Of a DNA stretch of 64,000 nucleotides, positions 33,729-44,651 are shown in pieces. Under the pieces are notes generated by a model, which was not told where the DNA came from, did no database searches, and worked only from the letters and a program-made list of their open reading frames with translations. The position numbers and the translations under genes are program-made. The stretch comes from Fusobacteria bacterium ZRK30 (GTDB lineage Bacteria > Fusobacteriota > Fusobacteriia > Fusobacteriales > Fusobacteriaceae): the NCBI GenBank assembly GCA_024628785.1, contig CP102404.1:930001-994000 (forward strand), given 5' to 3'. Position 1 is the first letter of the stretch. Each line of letters starts with the position of its first letter.

Positions 33729-34574
33729 ATGAGCATACTAAAGGGAAAAGGAGAAAAAATAATAGAGAATTTTATAAAGACAATAGGATTACTTTCTATA
33801 CTTCCAGTGGTTCTTATCTTAGGATATATAGTCTTTACAGGAGTTCCTGCTATTTCATGGGAATTTTTAAGCCAGGCTCCAAAAAATGGAATGAGAGCAG
33901 GAGGGGTTTTACCGGCGATCATAGGAAGTATCTATCTTACATTGGGAACTATAGTTGTATCTGTACCATTTGGAATACTCACAGGAGTTTATCTTGTAGA
34001 ATACTCCAAAGATAATTGGATAAGAAGAACCATAAACCTTACAATAGTTAATTTAGCAGGGATACCCAGCATCATATACGGGCTTTTCGGGATGGCTTTC
34101 TTTGTAATATATATGGGTATGGGAGCCTCTATTATAGCAGGGTCCTTAACCCTTGGAATAATGTGTCTGCCGGTAATCATTACAGCTACCAGAGAATCTT
34201 TATTAGCGGTATCAAGTCATTTGAGGGAAGCTTCCCTAGCTCTAGGGGCCACCAAGTGGGAAACCACATGGAAAGTTATTCTTCCGGCAGCATCTCCTGG
34301 GATACTTACAGGAATTATCCTGAGCATATCCAGAGCCGCAGGGGAAACCGCTCCTATAATGTTTACTGTAGCAGCATTCTACCTTCCTTTTTTACCTGAA
34401 AGTATATGGGACCAGGCTATGACACTGCCATATCACCTATATGTAATATCTACCCAGGTTCCTAATATGCCAAAGACTAATATGGACGGGACATTATTTG
34501 TCTTAGTAGCTATAACAGTTGGATTCAATATGCTAGGAGCATATGTAAGAACAAAATTCAATAAAGAAGTATAA
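33729..34574 (+). CDS. pstA: phosphate ABC transporter permease PstA
   Basis: 281 residues, six membrane segments. EAA loop REASLALGATKWETTWKVIL and SRAAGETAPIMFTVAAF are characteristic of PstA. It starts 21 bases after pstC. Confidence 0.93.
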   Translation: MSILKGKGEKIIENFIKTIGLLSILPVVLILGYIVFTGVPAISWEFLSQAPKNGMRAGGVLPAIIGSIYLTLGTIVVSVPFGILTGVYLVEYSKDNWIRRTINLTIVNLAGIPSIIYGLFGMAFFVIYMGMGASIIAGSLTLGIMCLPVIITATRESLLAVSSHLREASLALGATKWETTWKVILPAASPGILTGIILSISRAAGETAPIMFTVAAFYLPFLPESIWDQAMTLPYHLYVISTQVPNMPKTNMDGTLFVLVAITVGFNMLGAYVRTKFNKEV

Positions 34575-34616
34575 ATTTTAAATTATTTAAGCTTTGATTT
34601 TAGGAGGATATAAAAA

Positions 34617-35381
34617 ATGAAAAACAATAAACTTAGACTGGAAGTAAAAAACTTTAACTTTTATTATGGAAAATTTCAGGCTTTAAAAAATATAAATATG
34701 GATTTTTATAAAAATAAAGTGACAGCCCTTATCGGCCCCTCTGGATGCGGTAAATCTACATTTTTAAGATCGGTAAACAGGATGAATGATCTTATAGATA
34801 TATCAAAATATGAGGGTGAAATTAAATTAGACGGAGATGATATTTTCAGTAAGAAATATGATATAGTCGAACTCAGAAAAAAAATCGGAATGGTTTTTCA
34901 AAAACCAAATCCATTTCCAAAAACTATCTATGAAAATATTGTCTATGGCCCAAAACTTCACGGTGAAAAAAATAAAAAGATCTTAGATGAAATTGTGGAA
35001 GAGAGTCTAAAAGCAGTAGCTCTATGGGATGAAGTAAAAGATAAACTCCACCAGTCGGCTCTAGGACTTTCTGGGGGGCAACAGCAGCGACTCTGTATAG
35101 CAAGGGCCATTGCTGTAAAACCAGAAATACTTTTAATGGATGAACCTACCTCTGCACTAGACCCCATATCTACAGCAAAGATAGAAGGTCTCATAAGGGA
35201 ACTTGAAAAGGATTATACTATAATTATAGTAACCCATAATATGCAGCAGGCAGCCAGAATCTCTGAGTATACCGGATTCTTCTATCAGGGTGTAGTGGAG
35301 GAGTTTAACAAAACAGAAAAGATCTTTACTAATCCTGATAACAAAAAAACAGAGGATTATATCACAGGTAAATTCGGATAG
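34617..35381 (+). CDS. pstB: phosphate ABC transporter ATPase PstB
   Basis: 254 residues. Walker [10 protein letters not shown], signature [14 protein letters not shown], Walker [14 protein letters not shown], switch His in [14 protein letters not shown]. The loop [14 protein letters not shown] is typical of PstB. It drives import through PstCA. Confidence 0.95.
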   Translation: MKNNKLRLEVKNFNFYYGKFQALKNINMDFYKNKVTALIGPSGCGKSTFLRSVNRMNDLIDISKYEGEIKLDGDDIFSKKYDIVELRKKIGMVFQKPNPFPKTIYENIVYGPKLHGEKNKKILDEIVEESLKAVALWDEVKDKLHQSALGLSGGQQQRLCIARAIAVKPEILLMDEPTSALDPISTAKIEGLIRELEKDYTIIIVTHNMQQAARISEYTGFFYQGVVEEFNKTEKIFTNPDNKKTEDYITGKFG

Positions 35382-35430
35382 AATAATATGGAAAATAGGA
35401 TATAAATTCTAAAAAACTAAGGGGGCTAAA

Positions 35431-36102
35431 ATGAAAAATCTTCACGAAAGAATAGATGAACTGACTGAACAATTTATTGAAATGTTTAAAAATGTAGACA
35501 GACTTTTAAAAATTAATATGGAGATGCTTGATAAAAAAGTATTTATACAATCACTCTATGGAGAGGCAAAGGTAGTTGAAGATAGGATAAATTCCTGTGA
35601 AGTAAAAATAAAAGAGGACTCTATCCAGGCTATAGCTAGATTTCAGCCGGCAGCACGAGATTTGAGAGCCCTCCTAACTTTCATAGACTGTGTTAAAATG
35701 TTGGAGAGGATGGGGGATCTTCTGAAGAATAATCTCAGACTCATGAGAAAACTCCATAAACATGGTAATGGTGCAAAGGAACATCTCTATATAATTGAGG
35801 AGATGGCAAAAAAAGTTAACGACATATTTGAAACCTATATGAAAGCTTTTATAGAAAAAGATGAAAAAAAAATATACATTCTTTTGGCTTCCGATGAAGA
35901 GATAGACGAGATGAGAGTAGAAGTCATAAATGAGATAATAGATTTTATGAAAGAAAGCCCTGAAAATATTGTAGGTGGCTCACTTATCTTGCTTTTAAGC
36001 AAGAAGTTTGAACGGCTATCAGACAAAATCATGCAGCTTGGAAAAGGCCTTATTTATACTATGAGTGGTGCAAATTTAAGGAAACAAGAGCTTGAAAAAT
36101 AA
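35431..36102 (+). CDS. phoU: phosphate signalling/regulatory protein PhoU
   Basis: 223 residues, all helical, two PhoU repeats with metal-binding-type stretches (ARDLRALLTFIDCVKMLERM in the first; LSKKFERLSDKIMQLGKGL in the second). It dampens PstSCAB activity and Pho signalling. Last gene of the operon. Confidence 0.9.
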   Translation: MKNLHERIDELTEQFIEMFKNVDRLLKINMEMLDKKVFIQSLYGEAKVVEDRINSCEVKIKEDSIQAIARFQPAARDLRALLTFIDCVKMLERMGDLLKNNLRLMRKLHKHGNGAKEHLYIIEEMAKKVNDIFETYMKAFIEKDEKKIYILLASDEEIDEMRVEVINEIIDFMKESPENIVGGSLILLLSKKFERLSDKIMQLGKGLIYTMSGANLRKQELEK

Positions 36103-36125
36103 TAGGACCTCTTTTAAAAACCAAG

Positions 36126-36155
36126 AAAAAAACCTGACTAAAAATCAGGTTTTTT
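36126..36155. terminator. bidirectional terminator between phoU and glgP
   Basis: AAAAAACCTGA and TCAGGTTTTTT around CTAAAAA; it serves the convergent pst and glg operons. Confidence 0.85.
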
Positions 36156-36158
36156 CAT

Positions 36159-38555
36159 CTATACCTTCCAAATTTCTTCTGCATACTTTCTTATGGTGTT
36201 ATCACTAGAAAAACGACCGGATTTTGCAATATTTTTAACTACCATGGAATTCCATCTATCACGGTCACGGTAAATACCATCTATTTTTTTATGTGTTTCT
36301 AAGTAGGAGTTAAAATCCTTTAGAACAAAATACCTGTCTTCATCTATTAGGTGACTGTATATACTTGAAAAGTCTCCTCCAAATGTTCCGTCCCGGAGCA
36401 TTTCTACAACTTTATTTATTTTAGGATTTTGTTTTAGAAATTTTATTGGATTATAAGATTGTTTTTTCTCTATCTCTTTTAATTCCTTATAGTTTAATCC
36501 AAAAATAAATATATTTTCTTCTCCCACAGCTTCTTTTATCTCAACATTTGCTCCATCTAAGGTTCCTATAGTCAAGGCCCCATTCATCATGAACTTCATG
36601 TTTGATGTCCCGCTAGCTTCCATTCCAACAGTGGATATCTGCTCACTTAGATCACTTCCAGGGATTATTATTTGAGCTTTACTCACGCTGTAATTTGGAA
36701 TAAATACTACCTTTATAAATTTATTGATTCTCTCATCATCATTTATCAATTTTCCTACAGAATTAATCAATTTTATAATTCTTTTAGCTAAATAATAACC
36801 AGGTGCTGCCTTAGCTGAAAAAATAAATGTCTTTGGATGCATTCTAAAGTCTTGATTTTCAAGTATTTCCATGTACAGGTAAATTATATGTAAAACATTC
36901 AAGAGCTGTCTTTTATATCCATGGAGTCTTTTTACATGGGTATCAAAGATAGAATTGATATCTACCTCTATCCCTGTTTCTTTCCATATAAGTTCAGCCA
37001 ATTTTTTTTTGTTTTCTAGTTTTATCCCCTCTATCTTCTCACAAAAACTCCTATTTTCTGAAAATTCAGTTAATTTTTCCAAAAGACTCGGGTCGTCTTT
37101 CCAACTAGATCCAATCGTATTATCTATCAATGTTGTCAATGGTTTATTTGACTTTAAAAGCCATCTTCTATGGGTTATTCCATTAGTTTTATTATTAAAC
37201 CTCTCTGGATATAATTCATAGAAATTTTTCAGTACTTTTTTTGTTAAAACCTCTGTGTGTAACTCTGATACTCCATTTATAGAGTGACTTCCTACAATAG
37301 CTAGATGTGCCATATTTATTAATCGGTCTTTAATAATCGCAACTTCCATAACCCTGTCCCAATCATCGTATTTTTGATAAACCTTATCACAGAATCTTCT
37401 GTTAATCTCTTCAATTATCATATATACTCTTGGAATTAATTCCTGAACTTTGTCTATCTCCCATTTTTCCATGGCTTCTGTCAAAATTGTGTGGTTGGTG
37501 TAAGACATCACTTTTTTTGTGATCTCCCAGGCTTCATCCCAGTATACTTTCTTTTCATCTATTAAAATTCTCATAAATTCTGCAACACAAAGAGCAGGAT
37601 GAGTATCATTTATCTGTATGCTGAAGGTGTCAGGAAATTCACTTGGTGAAACACCTTTCTTAGAATTATAGTCCACTATACTCTGGAGTCCGGCACTGAC
37701 AAAAAAATACTCTTGTTTTAATCTTAGCAGTCTCCCGCTTTCAGTTGTGTCATCAGGATACAACAATTTTGAGATAGCTTCAGCCTTTCTTTTCTTTTCA
37801 TCTAATTCTGAAAAAGTACCATAACTAAAGGAATTAAAGTCAAAATCATTCCCTTCTATTTGAGCTTTCCACAATCTCAGATTATTCACAACCTTATTCT
37901 TATAACCTACAATAGGTACATCGTAGGGAACTGCTAAGATTGTTTCATATCCAGTATGAACAGGTGTTAAAAATCCCCCTAACTCTTTTAAAGTTATGTC
38001 TCCATAAAATTTTATCCTTTTAGATTGATGACTTTTTTTAGTTTCCCAAACAAATCCATTTTTTAACCAATTGTCAGGCCCCTCTATCTGTTCTCCATTT
38101 ACTATTTTTTGTTCAAACAAACCATAATCATATCTTATACCGCATCCATGTCCTGGTATTCCTATTGATGCCATAGAATCCAAGAAACAAGCAGCCAGTC
38201 TTCCTAACCCGCCATTTCCAAGACCTGGTTCGGCATCATATTTATCAAATTCTTTGAAGTCTAACCCCAATTCATCCATAACTTCCATACATAGTTCTTC
38301 CAAACCTAGATTAATGATATTAGTACCTGTCATCTTCCCCAATAAAAATTCTAAGGAAAAATAATATACCTGTTTTTCCTTTCCAATCCTATAATTTTCA
38401 TTTTTTTCCAGCCAGTTTTCTGAAAGATACCCCTTTATAACTGTGGCAAATATCTTATACTGACCTTCTTTAGATGTGTCCACAAATTCCTTTGTAAACA
38501 TTATCATAGCTACTTTTTTTAAATCAGATAGGATCTTTTCTTTTGTAATATTCAT
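36159..38555 (-). CDS. glgP: glycogen/starch phosphorylase
   Basis: 798 residues, normal for the family. It releases glucose-1-phosphate from glycogen. PLP-site region GTSNMKFMMNGALTIGTLDG (the PLP Lys lies in MKFMMNG) and N-terminal GNGGLGRLAACFLDSMAS are intact. Last gene of the leftward glgB-C-D-A-P operon, 21 bases after glgA. Confidence 0.95.
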   Translation of the reverse strand: MNITKEKILSDLKKVAMIMFTKEFVDTSKEGQYKIFATVIKGYLSENWLEKNENYRIGKEKQVYYFSLEFLLGKMTGTNIINLGLEELCMEVMDELGLDFKEFDKYDAEPGLGNGGLGRLAACFLDSMASIGIPGHGCGIRYDYGLFEQKIVNGEQIEGPDNWLKNGFVWETKKSHQSKRIKFYGDITLKELGGFLTPVHTGYETILAVPYDVPIVGYKNKVVNNLRLWKAQIEGNDFDFNSFSYGTFSELDEKKRKAEAISKLLYPDDTTESGRLLRLKQEYFFVSAGLQSIVDYNSKKGVSPSEFPDTFSIQINDTHPALCVAEFMRILIDEKKVYWDEAWEITKKVMSYTNHTILTEAMEKWEIDKVQELIPRVYMIIEEINRRFCDKVYQKYDDWDRVMEVAIIKDRLINMAHLAIVGSHSINGVSELHTEVLTKKVLKNFYELYPERFNNKTNGITHRRWLLKSNKPLTTLIDNTIGSSWKDDPSLLEKLTEFSENRSFCEKIEGIKLENKKKLAELIWKETGIEVDINSIFDTHVKRLHGYKRQLLNVLHIIYLYMEILENQDFRMHPKTFIFSAKAAPGYYLAKRIIKLINSVGKLINDDERINKFIKVVFIPNYSVSKAQIIIPGSDLSEQISTVGMEASGTSNMKFMMNGALTIGTLDGANVEIKEAVGEENIFIFGLNYKELKEIEKKQSYNPIKFLKQNPKINKVVEMLRDGTFGGDFSSIYSHLIDEDRYFVLKDFNSYLETHKKIDGIYRDRDRWNSMVVKNIAKSGRFSSDNTIRKYAEEIWKV

Positions 38556-38576
38556 AATATCCCTCCTATCTTCCCT

Positions 38577-40004
38577 TTATTTTTTATTTATTAGAGCTTT
38601 ATATATCTTCTTATATTCTTTAGCTGCATTTGCCCAGCTGCTCTTCCTTTCCATGGCATTTTTAACCAGCTTATCCCACTGTTCTTTGTTTTCATGGATT
38701 TTTAAAGCATACTTTAAGGTTTCCAGTAATTCATGGGCATTATAATTTTTAAATCCAAAACCGGTTCCTGTTCCTTCGAATTCATTATACGGAATAACTG
38801 TATCCTTTAATCCTCCTGTTTCCCTTACAATAGGGATAGTTCCATACCTCATAGAAATTAATTGAGACAATCCACATGGTTCAAATAATGACGGCATTAA
38901 AAATATATCTGATCCAGCATATATTTTTTTAGCCAGTACACTGTTAAAAGTAATGTTTGCTGATAATTTAGATGGATATAGATGTGCATAGTACCTAAAT
39001 AGATCTTCAAATTGAAGATCTCCGGTTCCCAATACAACCAGCTGTATATCTAAAACTAATAGTTCTTCTAATATATGCGCTATGAGATCTAAACCTTTTT
39101 GTCCGGTAAGACGCGTTACAATTCCAATAACCGGTATATCCTCACTCTCTGGCAACCCCAGCTCCTTCTGCAAAGCCAGTTTATTCTTTATTTTTTTTGT
39201 CCTTGTAGAGATACCATATTTAGTATTAAGCTCCTTATCTTTTCTAGGATTAAAACTCTCATAATCTATACCATTTACTATCCCTGTAACTTTATAATCT
39301 AACTTTTGAAATAGCCCGTGGAGACCCTCCCCAAAAAAAGGATATTTTATCTCGTTGGCGTATGTATCACTCACTGTAGTTATATAATCAGAAAAAGTAA
39401 TTCCCCCTTTCATATAGGAGATAGCATCGTTAAATTTTAATCTTTCCTCATCAAAATAATAATCGCTTAAACCTAGGATATCGTGAAGTGTATTTTTACT
39501 ATATACACCCTGAAATTTAAGGTTATGTATGGTATATACCACCTTTATATCTTTATATTTTTCCCCATAAAATGCCTTTAAAAATACAGGAATTAAAGCT
39601 GACTGCCAATCATTGCAATGGATAATATCAGGTATAAAATCCATGTGTTCAATGGAGTCTATTACTGCTCTAGCAAAATATGCAAATCGTTCACCGTCAT
39701 CAAAATATCCATAGGCATTTGGACGATTAAAATAACCTTCGTTATCTATAAAATAAAATGGAATATTGTCATATTTCATATTATAAAGACCTACATATTT
39801 CTCCCTCCAAGATACATTGGTTGTAAACTTAGATATCAATCTCATTCCACTACGATATCTGTCATGGATACTTGTGTATTTAGGCATGATCACCCTGATA
39901 TCTGTTGTTTTAACAAGGGCTTTAGGAAGAGAATGTGCAACATCTCCTAACCCTCCGCTCTTGGCAAAGGGGTGTGCCTCACTACTTACAAATAATATTT
40001 TCAT
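38577..40004 (-). CDS. glgA: glycogen synthase (ADP-glucose dependent)
   Basis: 475 residues, GT5 family. ADP-glucose site KSGGLGDVAHSLPKAL near the N-terminus, HCNDWQSALIP, and the GT-B retaining motif MPSLFEPCGLSQLISMRYG with IVRETGGLKDTV. It extends alpha-1,4-glucan chains. Confidence 0.95.
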   Translation of the reverse strand: MKILFVSSEAHPFAKSGGLGDVAHSLPKALVKTTDIRVIMPKYTSIHDRYRSGMRLISKFTTNVSWREKYVGLYNMKYDNIPFYFIDNEGYFNRPNAYGYFDDGERFAYFARAVIDSIEHMDFIPDIIHCNDWQSALIPVFLKAFYGEKYKDIKVVYTIHNLKFQGVYSKNTLHDILGLSDYYFDEERLKFNDAISYMKGGITFSDYITTVSDTYANEIKYPFFGEGLHGLFQKLDYKVTGIVNGIDYESFNPRKDKELNTKYGISTRTKKIKNKLALQKELGLPESEDIPVIGIVTRLTGQKGLDLIAHILEELLVLDIQLVVLGTGDLQFEDLFRYYAHLYPSKLSANITFNSVLAKKIYAGSDIFLMPSLFEPCGLSQLISMRYGTIPIVRETGGLKDTVIPYNEFEGTGTGFGFKNYNAHELLETLKYALKIHENKEQWDKLVKNAMERKSSWANAAKEYKKIYKALINKK

Positions 40005-40028
40005 AATGCTCTCCTTTTTTCTTAAAAT

Positions 40029-40048
40029 GCTGGCTCCGTAGAGCCAGC
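40029..40048 (-). other. hairpin between glgD and glgA
   Basis: GCTGGCTC and GAGCCAGC, exact inverses around a 4-base loop, in the 54-base gap. On the transcribed strand it is followed by ATTTTAAG, so it may partly terminate or protect the upstream message. Confidence 0.5.
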
Positions 40049-40058
40049 AAAAAATATG

Positions 40059-41180
40059 TTATCCGTCTAAGAGTGATTTTTTTTCTATTATTAATGGAAA
40101 ATCTTCCGATCCAATCACTTTTTGATATTTGCTGATTGTTACATTTTTATCTATAATCACATTTCTTATCTCCACACCCTCTTCAATTATACAAGATTGC
40201 AAGATTATACTATTTTCTATGGTAGCCCCTTTTTTTATTACTACCCTTCTACCTATTATGCTGTCTTTCACCGACCCCTTTACAATACAACCATTAGCTA
40301 TAAGGGAATTAGACACCTTAGAATTCGGTTTATAGATGGCTGGTGGCGTGTCATTAATTTTTGTAGATATTCCGCCGTTATTCAGGAGAAGTTCCTCTCT
40401 GGTCTCTTTTTTTAATATATCTTTATTTGCTCTAAAATAATTTTTTGTGGAATCAATAAATTTAGCATATCCAGTAAACTCGTATAGATTGGTAGAAATT
40501 TTATGAACGCTATGTTCAATAAATTTATTTAAATCTCCCACAAAGCCATTCTGCACCCCGCTCATGAGAAGGTCTATTAGGAGATCTTTTTTTATAATCT
40601 TTATCTCCAATGATATATTTGTTTCTTCCTGGGAATCTACAACCATTCCAAATTTTTTCACTTCTTTATTTTCATTGAGTATTACACTTGTAGATCCTCT
40701 GTACGCCTTTATATTTTCATCTATTTTTTTATACACTATAGTAAGATCTTTCCCTGATTTTTCATGAGAATCTATAATAGATCGTAGATCAATGTTAGCA
40801 ACTAAATGAGATGAACATAATACAACATAATTTTCTTTACTCTTATGCAAATATTCTAAATTAGATCTAAAGTTTTCTACATTTGATTTTCCAATTTCAG
40901 AATCAATGGTAGGATGCATCAAAAATATCCCCCCATTTTTTCTGTTTAGGTCCCAAAACTGGCCTCCCCTTATATGATCTCTCAGTGATCTAACATAGCT
41001 GTGTGGAACTACTATTCCCACATTTGAAATCCCAAACCTAGTCAGGTTTGTTAGGGAAAAATCCACTACTCTATACCTTCCTGCAAATGGAATAGATGCA
41101 ATCGGTCTATATTTTGTAAGTCCCCTTATATCATTAGTGTCTTGAGATGCCAGTATTAATCCCATATATGATTTTGCCAT
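40059..41180 (-). CDS. glgD: glucose-1-phosphate adenylyltransferase-like subunit GlgD
   Basis: 373 residues, homologous to GlgC with the C-terminal left-handed beta-helix (hexapeptide-like VKGSVKDSIIGRRVVIKKGA). The N-terminal nucleotide loop is altered: LILASQDTNDIRGLTKYRPI instead of the GGxGxRLxPLT signature, as expected for the regulatory partner GlgD. It probably forms a hetero-oligomer with GlgC. The gap to glgC is 15 bases. Confidence 0.9.
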   Translation of the reverse strand: MAKSYMGLILASQDTNDIRGLTKYRPIASIPFAGRYRVVDFSLTNLTRFGISNVGIVVPHSYVRSLRDHIRGGQFWDLNRKNGGIFLMHPTIDSEIGKSNVENFRSNLEYLHKSKENYVVLCSSHLVANIDLRSIIDSHEKSGKDLTIVYKKIDENIKAYRGSTSVILNENKEVKKFGMVVDSQEETNISLEIKIIKKDLLIDLLMSGVQNGFVGDLNKFIEHSVHKISTNLYEFTGYAKFIDSTKNYFRANKDILKKETREELLLNNGGISTKINDTPPAIYKPNSKVSNSLIANGCIVKGSVKDSIIGRRVVIKKGATIENSIILQSCIIEEGVEIRNVIIDKNVTISKYQKVIGSEDFPLIIEKKSLLDG

Positions 41181-41195
41181 AATTCTCCTCCAAAT

Positions 41196-42320
41196 TTATT
41201 TTATAGTTTTATTTTGTGGTATCACCTTTATCGTAGTATCTCCAGCATGAGTTCCAGACAGAACATTTGTATTTTCTCCTACTATAACTCTATCCAAGAT
41301 TACTCCCCTTCCTATTTTTACATTTGGAAATAACACTGAATTTTTAACTACAGCTCCCTCCTCAATAATTACACCGGGAAATAGTACTGCATTCTTTATA
41401 GAACCATAGACTTCACATCCATCTACTACCATAGAATTTTCAACTACGGCTCTTTCACCAAAATACGCAGCTCCTTTTGGTTCTCCCGATGTATATATCT
41501 TCCAATTATTGGTATGTAAATTTAAATCATTATTTTCATCCAACAGATCCATATTAGCTTCCCATAAACTATTGATCGTTCCCACATCTTTCCAATAACC
41601 CTTAAATGGATGGGTAACCATTTTCAGCCCATCTTCTAACATCTTAGGCAGTATATTCATACCAAAATCATTTTCTGATTCTTTATTCTTTTCATCTTCA
41701 ATGAGATATTTTTTTAATTCCGACCATTTAAAGATATAGATTCCCATAGATGCTAAATTACTCTTTGGTTTTTCTGGTTTTTCTTCAAATTCATATATTG
41801 TGTTGTCATCCCTGACATTCATTATCCCAAACCTTTTAGCTTCTTCTAAGGTCACTGTTAAGGCAGCAATGGTTACGTCTGCTCCTTGTTTTTTATGTTC
41901 CCTTAACATCTTATTATAATCCATCTTATAGATGTGATCTCCAGACAAGATGAGTACATGATCTGGGTCATATCTGTCTATATACTGGATATTTTGGTAG
42001 ATAGCATTAGCCGTTCCTTTATACCAGGCTCCACCTTCCTGTGTTGTATATGGCGGTAAGATTGCCGTCCCCCCATGCATACTATTCAGATCCCAGGCTA
42101 AGCCTGTTCCTATATGTGTATTTAATAAAAATGGTCTATACTGGGTAAGTATTCCCACTGTATCTATCCCTGAATTTGTACAATTACTCAATGGAAAATC
42201 TATAATTTTATATTTACCTCCAAAATCAACTGCTGGTTTTGCTACATCTGAAGTTAAAGGAACCAATCGACTCCCTTGTCCTCCTGCTAATAGCATAGCT
42301 ATCATCTCTTTTTTTCTCAT
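41196..42320 (-). CDS. glgC: glucose-1-phosphate adenylyltransferase
   Basis: 374 residues. Catalytic loop [20 protein letters not shown], then [24 protein letters not shown] (metal-binding Asp) and [11 protein letters not shown]. The C-terminal beta-helix is intact. It makes ADP-glucose, the committed step of bacterial glycogen synthesis. Confidence 0.95.
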   Translation of the reverse strand: MRKKEMIAMLLAGGQGSRLVPLTSDVAKPAVDFGGKYKIIDFPLSNCTNSGIDTVGILTQYRPFLLNTHIGTGLAWDLNSMHGGTAILPPYTTQEGGAWYKGTANAIYQNIQYIDRYDPDHVLILSGDHIYKMDYNKMLREHKKQGADVTIAALTVTLEEAKRFGIMNVRDDNTIYEFEEKPEKPKSNLASMGIYIFKWSELKKYLIEDEKNKESENDFGMNILPKMLEDGLKMVTHPFKGYWKDVGTINSLWEANMDLLDENNDLNLHTNNWKIYTSGEPKGAAYFGERAVVENSMVVDGCEVYGSIKNAVLFPGVIIEEGAVVKNSVLFPNVKIGRGVILDRVIVGENTNVLSGTHAGDTTIKVIPQNKTIK

Positions 42321-42471
42321 TTAAACTCCCTCCTATGAATGTTTAACTTTTAGACATCTTATCACAATTCACTTATAATTCATCAGGTGAATTGAATATT
42401 TTTTAATCGTCACACTATAAAAAATTGTTCGTTTAAAATTTCAGTACTAAAAGTTTTATAAATACTGTATT

Positions 42472-44358
42472 TTAAAACTTTGGTTTTAAATATAATACTG
42501 AAAGGGGAGCTATATCTATCTCTATATGGCAAAGTTCTTTATCTATACCGCCCCATCTAGGTTTTAATATTTCTGAATTTATTCTCCCTTCTCCCCCATA
42601 CTTATTGGTATCACTGTTCAATACTTCTTCATAATCAACAAATCTAGGTACTCCCATCTTATGTTTAGAGTAATGAACAGGTGTAAAATTATATACTGCT
42701 ATTATAAAATCATCCCTCTCCTCACTCTTTCTCATGAAGGAAACTATCCCACAATTACTATTATTCGCCTCTAACCAATGAAATCCTTCATATGAATGAT
42801 CAATTTCCCAAAAAGATTTCTCTTTTCTATAAAAAAAGTTTAAATTTTTAACAAATTCTCGCAGCTCTCTATGTTTTTGAAGCTCCAATAACTGCCATTC
42901 TATCGACTCATAAAATCTCCATTCTAAAAACTGGCCGATCTCTCCCCCCATGAAAAGAAGTTTTTTTCCAGGGTGTGCCATCATATATCCTAAAAGTAAC
43001 CTCAAACTTGCAAATTTATCCACATAGTATCCTGGAAATTTTTCTATAAGAGATTTTTTCCCGTGAACTACTTCATCATGGGAAAAAGGCAGAACATAAT
43101 TTTCTGAGAATGCATAAACTATTGAGAATGTGATTAGATTATGATGAAACTTTCTATTGATGGGGTCGAGCTCCATATATTTCAAGATATCATTCATCCA
43201 TCCCATATTCCATTTATAGTTAAATCCTAACCCATTTTCTTCCTTTCCCTTAGTTATATTTGGCCGAGATGTAGATTCTTCAGCGATCATCAGTGCATTT
43301 GGAAACTCCTTAAATATTGCGGCATTCAACCTTTGCATAAAATCAATTGCCCATAAATTTTGGTTACCGCCATCTTTATTTTTCAACTCCGGACTAGGTT
43401 CCTTGCAAAAGTCTAAATACAACATATTAGATACCGCATCTACTCTGAGACCATCTATATGATATTCTTTCATCCAAAATATAGCATTCGATATTAAAAA
43501 ACTATGAATCTCTCGTTTGGATAGATCAAAGTTACAAGTTCCCCACTGTTCATTTTCTCCCAATACTGGGTTGCTATATTCATATGTCGGGGTCCCATCA
43601 AATCTATATAAACCATGAGCATCTTTGCAAAAATGTCCCGGTACCCAGTCCAAAATAACTCCTATTCCGTGTCTGTGTAGCTCATCTATCAAATACTTGA
43701 AATCTTCTGGTATTCCATGTCTGCTAGTAACTGAAAAATATCCTGTACCCTGGTATCCCCAGGAATCATCCAGTGGATACTCAGCTATAGGCATCAATTC
43801 TACATGGGTATATCCCATTTCAGAAACATATTTAGGCAGTTCCTCTGCTAACTCTCTATAGGTCTGGAAATTTTCCTTCCCCTGGGGTTTTTTCCAGGAT
43901 CCCAAATGAACCTCATATATATTCATAGGATTTTTATACGGTTGATAGGATTTTTTATCCTCCTGCCATTCCTGATCATTCCAAACATAATTTTCTAAAT
44001 CCCATACTATTGAAGCTGTATTTGGCCTTAATTCTGAATACAACGCATATGGATCTGATTTTACAAGGTTTTTGCCACTCCATGTTTCAACAGCATATTT
44101 ATATTTATCGCCTTTTTTTATCCCGTCAATTTGAAGAATCCAAAAGTCATTAATTTTTTTCATCCTGTGACTATTATGATCCCAATTATTAAAATCCCCT
44201 ACCACTGAGAGACTTTTTGCATTGGGAGCCCAAGCTCTAAAAGATACTCCACAGTCATTTATATGTGCACCTAATAAATTATATGACTCAAAATGGTTCC
44301 CTTCGTGAAAAATATGAACATCAAATTCAATTTCCTTTTTTTCTTCCTCATATTTCAT
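42472..44358 (-). CDS. glgB: 1,4-alpha-glucan branching enzyme
   Basis: 628 residues, GH13. N-terminal CBM48 (GVSFRAWAPNAKSLSVVGDF), then catalytic regions GLRVDAVSNMLYLDF (nucleophile Asp), MIAEESTSRPN (acid Glu) and LPFSHDEVVHGKKS (stabilising Asp). First gene of the glg operon. A 151-base gap to glgC could hold a second promoter, but none is obvious. Confidence 0.95.
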   Translation of the reverse strand: MKYEEEKKEIEFDVHIFHEGNHFESYNLLGAHINDCGVSFRAWAPNAKSLSVVGDFNNWDHNSHRMKKINDFWILQIDGIKKGDKYKYAVETWSGKNLVKSDPYALYSELRPNTASIVWDLENYVWNDQEWQEDKKSYQPYKNPMNIYEVHLGSWKKPQGKENFQTYRELAEELPKYVSEMGYTHVELMPIAEYPLDDSWGYQGTGYFSVTSRHGIPEDFKYLIDELHRHGIGVILDWVPGHFCKDAHGLYRFDGTPTYEYSNPVLGENEQWGTCNFDLSKREIHSFLISNAIFWMKEYHIDGLRVDAVSNMLYLDFCKEPSPELKNKDGGNQNLWAIDFMQRLNAAIFKEFPNALMIAEESTSRPNITKGKEENGLGFNYKWNMGWMNDILKYMELDPINRKFHHNLITFSIVYAFSENYVLPFSHDEVVHGKKSLIEKFPGYYVDKFASLRLLLGYMMAHPGKKLLFMGGEIGQFLEWRFYESIEWQLLELQKHRELREFVKNLNFFYRKEKSFWEIDHSYEGFHWLEANNSNCGIVSFMRKSEERDDFIIAVYNFTPVHYSKHKMGVPRFVDYEEVLNSDTNKYGGEGRINSEILKPRWGGIDKELCHIEIDIAPLSVLYLKPKF

Positions 44359-44433
44359 AACTAACCCCTTTGTTTGTTAAGTTTGTTTTACATTAGGAGT
44401 ATACCCCAACTCGATCATGTTTACAAAAAAAAA

Positions 44434-44462
44434 TTGCTTTTTTCCTAAAAATTTGTTATAAT
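44434..44462 (+). promoter_or_regulatory. promoter upstream of the 34-aa ORF / glnN leader
   Basis: TTGCTT, 17-base spacer, TATAAT. It is the only good rightward promoter found before glnN, so it may serve both the small ORF and, by read-through, the riboswitch and glnN. Confidence 0.6.
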
Positions 44463-44504
44463 GCTCTAAATAGTTGGTACACATAAAATATTGGAGGTAA
44501 GCAA

Positions 44505-44609
44505 ATGGTTTTAAAAAAAATTGACAGATTAGACATTTTCATATTTAGCTTTACTTCAAAGATGGGCTTAGTATCTAAAAAACTAAAAACAGTTTCTTAT
44601 AGGGGATAG
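44505..44609 (+). CDS. 34-aa ORF in the glnN upstream region
   Basis: ATG behind TTGGAGGTAAGCAA, a good ribosome site. Product begins MVLKKIDRLDIFIFSFTSKM and is basic, with one short hydrophobic patch. Its stop lies inside the terminator hairpin that follows, so it could be a leader peptide or a small protein. No family recognised. Confidence 0.45.
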   Translation: MVLKKIDRLDIFIFSFTSKMGLVSKKLKTVSYRG

Positions 44610-44637
44610 TGACTTCGGGTCACTGTCCCCCTTTTTT
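44602..44637 (+). terminator. strong terminator after the 34-aa ORF
   Basis: GGGGATAGTGAC-TTCG-GGTCACTGTCCCC then T's: a long GC-rich stem closed near a stable TTCG loop. Confidence 0.85.
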
Positions 44638-44651
44638 AAAATTTATATAAA